A stretch of DNA of 64,000 nt from G963422705 sp963422705 (lineage in GTDB: Bacteria; Poribacteria; WGA-4E; WGA-3G). The translations under genes were made by a program, and so were the position numbers. Below are positions 60,858 through 64,000 of the stretch, piece by piece. The notes beneath the pieces are model-generated. The model was not told the origin of the DNA. It ran no database searches and saw nothing but the letters and a program-made list of their open reading frames with translations. The stretch is taken from the NCBI GenBank assembly GCA_963422705.1, contig OY730443.1, positions 3,038,001 through 3,102,000 on the forward strand, in the 5' to 3' direction. Positions within the stretch are counted from its first letter, which is position 1; each line of letters starts with the position of its first letter.

Positions 60858-61805
60858 ATGGGATATCTGCTCACCGGGGGGATGGGATGCATCGGAAGTT
60901 ATGTCATTCGTGACTTGCTTGCTGCCGGTGAAAAGGTGGTGGTTTATGACTTTGCTTATGATTTAACCATTCCAAACCTGGTCCTAACGTCTGAAGAATT
61001 AGATGGATTTACTTTTGTGCAAGGTGACATCACCGATATGCCGGGCGTGTTACGCACGATTAAGGAACACAAAATTGAGCGTATCATCCATCTTGCCTCG
61101 TGGCAGGTACCCGCGTGCGACGCGAATCCCCCGGCGGCTTTAAAAGTGGTGTGTGAAGGCACTATCAACATGTTAGAAGCGGCGCGAATTTTCGGGCTGA
61201 AACGCGTCGTGTGGGCGAGCAGTGTCGCCGTGTTCGGTGAGCCTGAGGATTATAACCACCAGCAGATTCTCAACAATGCGCCGCACTACCCCAAATTTAT
61301 CTACGGTGCTTGCAAATCGTTGAACGAGAGATATGCGTCACACTATTTTGATGCGTATGGCGTCGATTCAATCGGACTTCGGTTTACCGCTGTCTACGGG
61401 TTAGGCAGAACACGCGGGATGAGTTCATTCACCACACAGATGATTGAAGCCGTCGCACTCGGAAAACCGCACGTATGCCAGTTCGGGGACGACGCGGTTG
61501 ATTGGCAGTATGTTGAAGATGTTTCGCGTTCAATTATGCTCGCGTGTACATGTCCAACAACGCGGACGCGCGTTTTCAATGTGAAGGGCGGCATTCGCCC
61601 GGTCAAGGACGGCGTCGCGTACCTGAAAACCCTAGTGCCGTCCGCTCAGATTACAGTGGCGCCAGGGGTATTCGGGATTTCATGGGATTATGACGCAACC
61701 CCAGTCCATGAGGAGATTGGATTTACACCCGCGTATACGATGGAACAAGGGATACTGAAAACGTTGAATCAATTCCGGGAACGTGCGGGATTGACGCAAC
61801 GATAA
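60858..61805 (+). CDS. NAD-dependent epimerase/dehydratase (extended SDR)
   Basis: 315 aa. GGMGCIGSYVIRDLLAAGEK binds NAD; IIHLASWQVPACDANPPAAL follows. The catalytic residues are the SSVAVFGEP Ser and the YGACKSLNE Tyr-x3-Lys. Sugar nucleotide epimerase or dehydratase is the usual activity; the exact substrate is unclear. AAGGAG precedes ATG 60858. Same strand and close to the Rieske and GGT-like genes, perhaps one transcript. Confidence 0.9.
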   Translation: MGYLLTGGMGCIGSYVIRDLLAAGEKVVVYDFAYDLTIPNLVLTSEELDGFTFVQGDITDMPGVLRTIKEHKIERIIHLASWQVPACDANPPAALKVVCEGTINMLEAARIFGLKRVVWASSVAVFGEPEDYNHQQILNNAPHYPKFIYGACKSLNERYASHYFDAYGVDSIGLRFTAVYGLGRTRGMSSFTTQMIEAVALGKPHVCQFGDDAVDWQYVEDVSRSIMLACTCPTTRTRVFNVKGGIRPVKDGVAYLKTLVPSAQITVAPGVFGISWDYDATPVHEEIGFTPAYTMEQGILKTLNQFRERAGLTQR

Positions 61806-61894
61806 GCAAAACGGGTTATTTAACTATCAAATCAAGTTACCGCTAATTCACCCACACTGGAATGCCAACGTCATGAACCCGAACGTGCTGCCGG

Positions 61895-62518
61895 CTATAG
61901 TAGGAGTTGTTTTGTCAAAAGCGCGCCGATGACAACGGCGATTGCTGTTAAGGTGCGCTTTTCACTCTTCAAAGCACGTGCCCAAGAAAAATCGTGTGGA
62001 GAGGGGTACGGATAGGGGTGGAGCCGGGGCAGAAACCGCTGCACTTTCGCTTGGTAGGTATGATAGACGGAACCACATGATGCGAATAGGTACCGTTCTT
62101 CAACGGCGATGATAGGAAGATATTGCAATCCGTAACCAAGGATAAAAACGGGGATAAGCCAATAGACATTGGCGAAGAGGCAGACACCGAAACTGAGTAG
62201 AAAATTGCCGATATAGAGCGGGTTCCGTACGTAACGATAGGGCCCGGTTGTCACAAGTTCCCGGGCTGCCCCGAGTGTTCGTGCACGGGTGGTAGCGCCG
62301 GCATACCCCACCGCCCAGATTCTGAGGGATTCGCCGAGCGTGATAAACGACATGCCGATGATGGCTGTCTGCAATCTGGGTTCGGCAAAATAGAGCAGTA
62401 CAAGGATGAACAGAATCGGGGTGAAGCTTCGAATTTTGAAGAAGACATTTCCGATTTTTTGAGCGAACATGCGAAGGGCGGAGATGCTGTCTCCTATCTC
62501 TATGTCGGTGTGCGCCAT
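61895..62518 (-). CDS. isoprenylcysteine carboxyl methyltransferase-like membrane protein
   Basis: 207 aa from ATG 62518 (upstream starts in frame reach 62563). Several transmembrane helices and the ICMT/PEMT signature GPYRYVRNPLYIGNF in the middle, followed by the EERYLFASCGSVYHTYQAKV segment typical of bacterial members. Such enzymes methylate lipids, small thiols or unknown membrane substrates with S-adenosylmethionine. Its start overlaps the end of the LptG-like gene by 19 bases, so it is co-translated with the LPS export permeases. Confidence 0.82.
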   Translation of the reverse strand: MAHTDIEIGDSISALRMFAQKIGNVFFKIRSFTPILFILVLLYFAEPRLQTAIIGMSFITLGESLRIWAVGYAGATTRARTLGAARELVTTGPYRYVRNPLYIGNFLLSFGVCLFANVYWLIPVFILGYGLQYLPIIAVEERYLFASCGSVYHTYQAKVQRFLPRLHPYPYPSPHDFSWARALKSEKRTLTAIAVVIGALLTKQLLL

Positions 62519-63561
62519 ATCATCATGCATCCAACAATGGCGTAGAGGATATTCGCGCCCCAACAGGCCAAAAAGGGGTGAAGTTTGCCGTTTTCACTGA
62601 GCCCCTCAAGCGTCGCGAAGGAGAGTGCCCAGTAGACGAACGCGAGAAAAAACGCAATGATGAGTCCAGCGAAGAAGCCCGCCCTGCCAAAACGGATGGC
62701 AATCGGTGCACCGAGCAGCACTACCACAACTGCGGCGAAGGGGTACGCCGTTTTGTGATGTAACTTCACCTGCTCCACCCGCGAGATTTGGCCTGCCTCC
62801 CGTTTGTATCTAATTTGTTCGCGAAGCTCCTTAATTTTCATCGCCCTCGGGTCCTTTGCGCTGCCGATAAACCGTTCCGGTTCTTCGTAACGTTGAATCT
62901 GTTCGGTGGTAAACGTTTTGTAAGAGAACTCTTTTCCTGCTTCAAACTCGCGAATGTATCCGTCAGACAGTTCCCACTGCGTGGATGTCCAGGTAGCAGA
63001 CTTTGCGAAGATGATACGCTCAAGCTCCTCTTCCGCGTCGTCCTCATAAACCGTCAAGTAGTGAATGCTTCGATTTTCCAAGTCGATGCGTTGTAAAAAA
63101 AACGTCCGGTGCTGTTTGCCTTTAAAAAGGATATTCCTCCCGCGTCGGGGGTTGATTTTGTTTTGCAAGAGGTGTGCCTTATGGAATGCCGGAGAGGCGA
63201 CACTGTTATAAAAAATGGCGAACAGGCAACAGATTAGCAGCGTTATGATAAAAATCGGCGAAAGGAGTCGGTAAACACTTGCCCCGCCTGCTTTCATCGC
63301 CGTTAATTCGTTGCTTTGCACCATTCTCCCCAAGGTAAAAAAAATGGCGATGAATCCTGCGACGGGCAAGACTTCCATAATCCGACGTGGGGCTTGATAG
63401 AGAACAATTTTAACAGCCGTGATAGAGCCGATATCATCTTCAAACTTCTTGATGTCTTTGTCCAACAAGCGGACAATCACGACAAGCGCGCTGAGAAAAA
63501 AAAGAGCGACTATGAAAGCTTTGAGGTACTCCCGAAGCAGATACCTATCTAAGATATTCAA
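62500..63561 (-). CDS. lptG: LptF/LptG-family LPS export permease (probably LptG)
   Basis: 353 aa. YjgP/YjgQ permease subunit of the LptB2FG complex that pulls LPS from the inner membrane. N-terminal MNILDRYLLREYLKAFIVAL, a large periplasmic beta-jellyroll (about 100-260) and the conserved HHKTAYPFAAVVVVLLGAPI end match the family. The second family gene lies directly upstream on the same strand, so this is probably LptG and the other LptF, although the two cannot be separated firmly. Its presence implies a diderm cell with LPS-like glycolipid. Confidence 0.9.
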   Translation of the reverse strand: MNILDRYLLREYLKAFIVALFFLSALVVIVRLLDKDIKKFEDDIGSITAVKIVLYQAPRRIMEVLPVAGFIAIFFTLGRMVQSNELTAMKAGGASVYRLLSPIFIITLLICCLFAIFYNSVASPAFHKAHLLQNKINPRRGRNILFKGKQHRTFFLQRIDLENRSIHYLTVYEDDAEEELERIIFAKSATWTSTQWELSDGYIREFEAGKEFSYKTFTTEQIQRYEEPERFIGSAKDPRAMKIKELREQIRYKREAGQISRVEQVKLHHKTAYPFAAVVVVLLGAPIAIRFGRAGFFAGLIIAFFLAFVYWALSFATLEGLSENGKLHPFLACWGANILYAIVGCMMIWRTPT

Positions 63562-63621
63562 GAGGTGTATCCTACAAAAATGATTGTTTCCAGCATACCT
63601 TTATGTAAGATATATAGGGTT

Positions 63622-64000
63622 TCATCGCCCGTCCTGAATGGATGTACTTTCCCTGCTCTGTTTAAAGAGCGGGTTCATCACAAATCTGCTGTCCCTCTGA
63701 CGCCATGCCCGGATTTTGCATTCCGCGATGATGAACAGATTGACACCCATTCCAAGTATGCCGATAATCAGGTTAGGGAGCCACATAGCGAGCAACGGTG
63801 GTAGAATTCCGGTTGAGCCCGTGCTTTGCCCCACTTGAAGGAGAAGATAATACGCAAGGATGAGTGCTAATCCGAGGCCCAGTCCTATCATCCTGCCGTT
63901 CTGTTTCATCATCAACCCCAATGGAACGCCCATTAAACCGAAGGCGAGGCAGGCAAAAGGAATAGCGAACTTTTTGTGATACTCCACTTCAGCATAACGG
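63622..64000 (-). CDS. lptF: LptF/LptG-family permease, C-terminal part (5' end beyond the window)
   Basis: The frame is open to base 64000 on the reverse strand. RYAEVEYHKKFAIPFACLAF then GLMGVPLGLMM is the typical transmembrane C-terminal start of LptF/LptG proteins, and IGLGLGLALILAYYLLLQVG and MWLPNLIIGILGMG form the last helices. The gap to the next family gene is 60 bases. The start and periplasmic domain lie outside. Confidence 0.88.
   Translation of the reverse strand, partial: RYAEVEYHKKFAIPFACLAFGLMGVPLGLMMKQNGRMIGLGLGLALILAYYLLLQVGQSTGSTGILPPLLAMWLPNLIIGILGMGVNLFIIAECKIRAWRQRDSRFVMNPLFKQSRESTSIQDGR

Noticed and set aside
1..64000. CRISPR arrays, rRNA genes, tRNA genes, prophage
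   Set aside because: No regularly spaced repeats, no rRNA-like stretch, no convincing tRNA fold and no phage structural gene were seen.

Overview
The window looks like a chromosomal fragment of an uncultured Gram-negative (diderm) bacterium. The gene mix (planctomycete-type DUF1501 protein, GHL10 glycoside hydrolase, sulfatase, DUF6785 membrane protein, Gfo/Idh/MocA oxidoreductases, LptF/LptG permeases, a UBact-type proteasome cluster) resembles Candidatus Poribacteria or another PVC/FCB-like candidate phylum. That placement is an inference from gene content; no rRNA or tRNA gene was seen. Genes mostly carry Shine-Dalgarno sites and sit in short operons.

Region 1 (1-11.9 kb) is mainly export and carbohydrate metabolism: an amidase fragment, GHL10 hydrolase, sulfatase, polytopic DUF6785 protein, a reverse-strand pair of SDR and Gfo/Idh oxidoreductases, a broken LamG gene and two tandem class-C-like serine hydrolases. 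Region 2 (11.9-22.3 kb) holds a thuA gene split by a degraded IS200/IS605-type tnpB element, an aldose 1-epimerase, an unknown exported protein, a large subtilase with FG-GAP-like repeats and a sorting-like C-terminus, a lipid kinase and an acyl-CoA synthetase. A second tnpB element lies at 22.5-24 kb.

Region 3 (24.3-31.6 kb) is the centrepiece. It is a complete ubiquitin-like proteasome locus in the order Mpa/ARC ATPase, Dop, UBact, proteasome beta, proteasome alpha, PafA. The modifier is of the UBact type and ends in Gly-Gln, so it should need Dop deamidation before PafA can ligate it. The ATPase lacks the usual Gln-Tyr-Leu tail. LptF/LptG genes elsewhere in the window show that this proteasome sits in an LPS-transporting cell.

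Region 4 (31.6-44.2 kb) contains a DUF1501 protein, a WD40 protein, a large periplasmic protein with two CxxCH haem segments, small unknown genes, and a reverse-strand operon of two GT39-like membrane glycosyltransferases, an unknown anchored protein and a lipoprotein. Region 5 (44.2-58.5 kb) is patchier. It has relics, a three-member family of small exported membrane proteins (two members share an 87-nt leader), a diverged acetate kinase, an ABC-2 permease, a secreted carbohydrate-binding-like protein and a third IS200/IS605 copy that is inactivated. It also has an aminotransferase/serine acetyltransferase pair and purH. Region 6 (58.7-64 kb) has a gamma-glutamyltransferase-like enzyme, a Rieske protein, an NAD-dependent epimerase, an isoprenylcysteine methyltransferase-like protein, and LptG/LptF.

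Three tnpB copies end in the same 3' structured RNA with compensatory stem changes. Two of them carry the same 28-nt palindromic insert inside the coding region. These mobile-element observations and the UBact-proteasome locus are the most interesting content.
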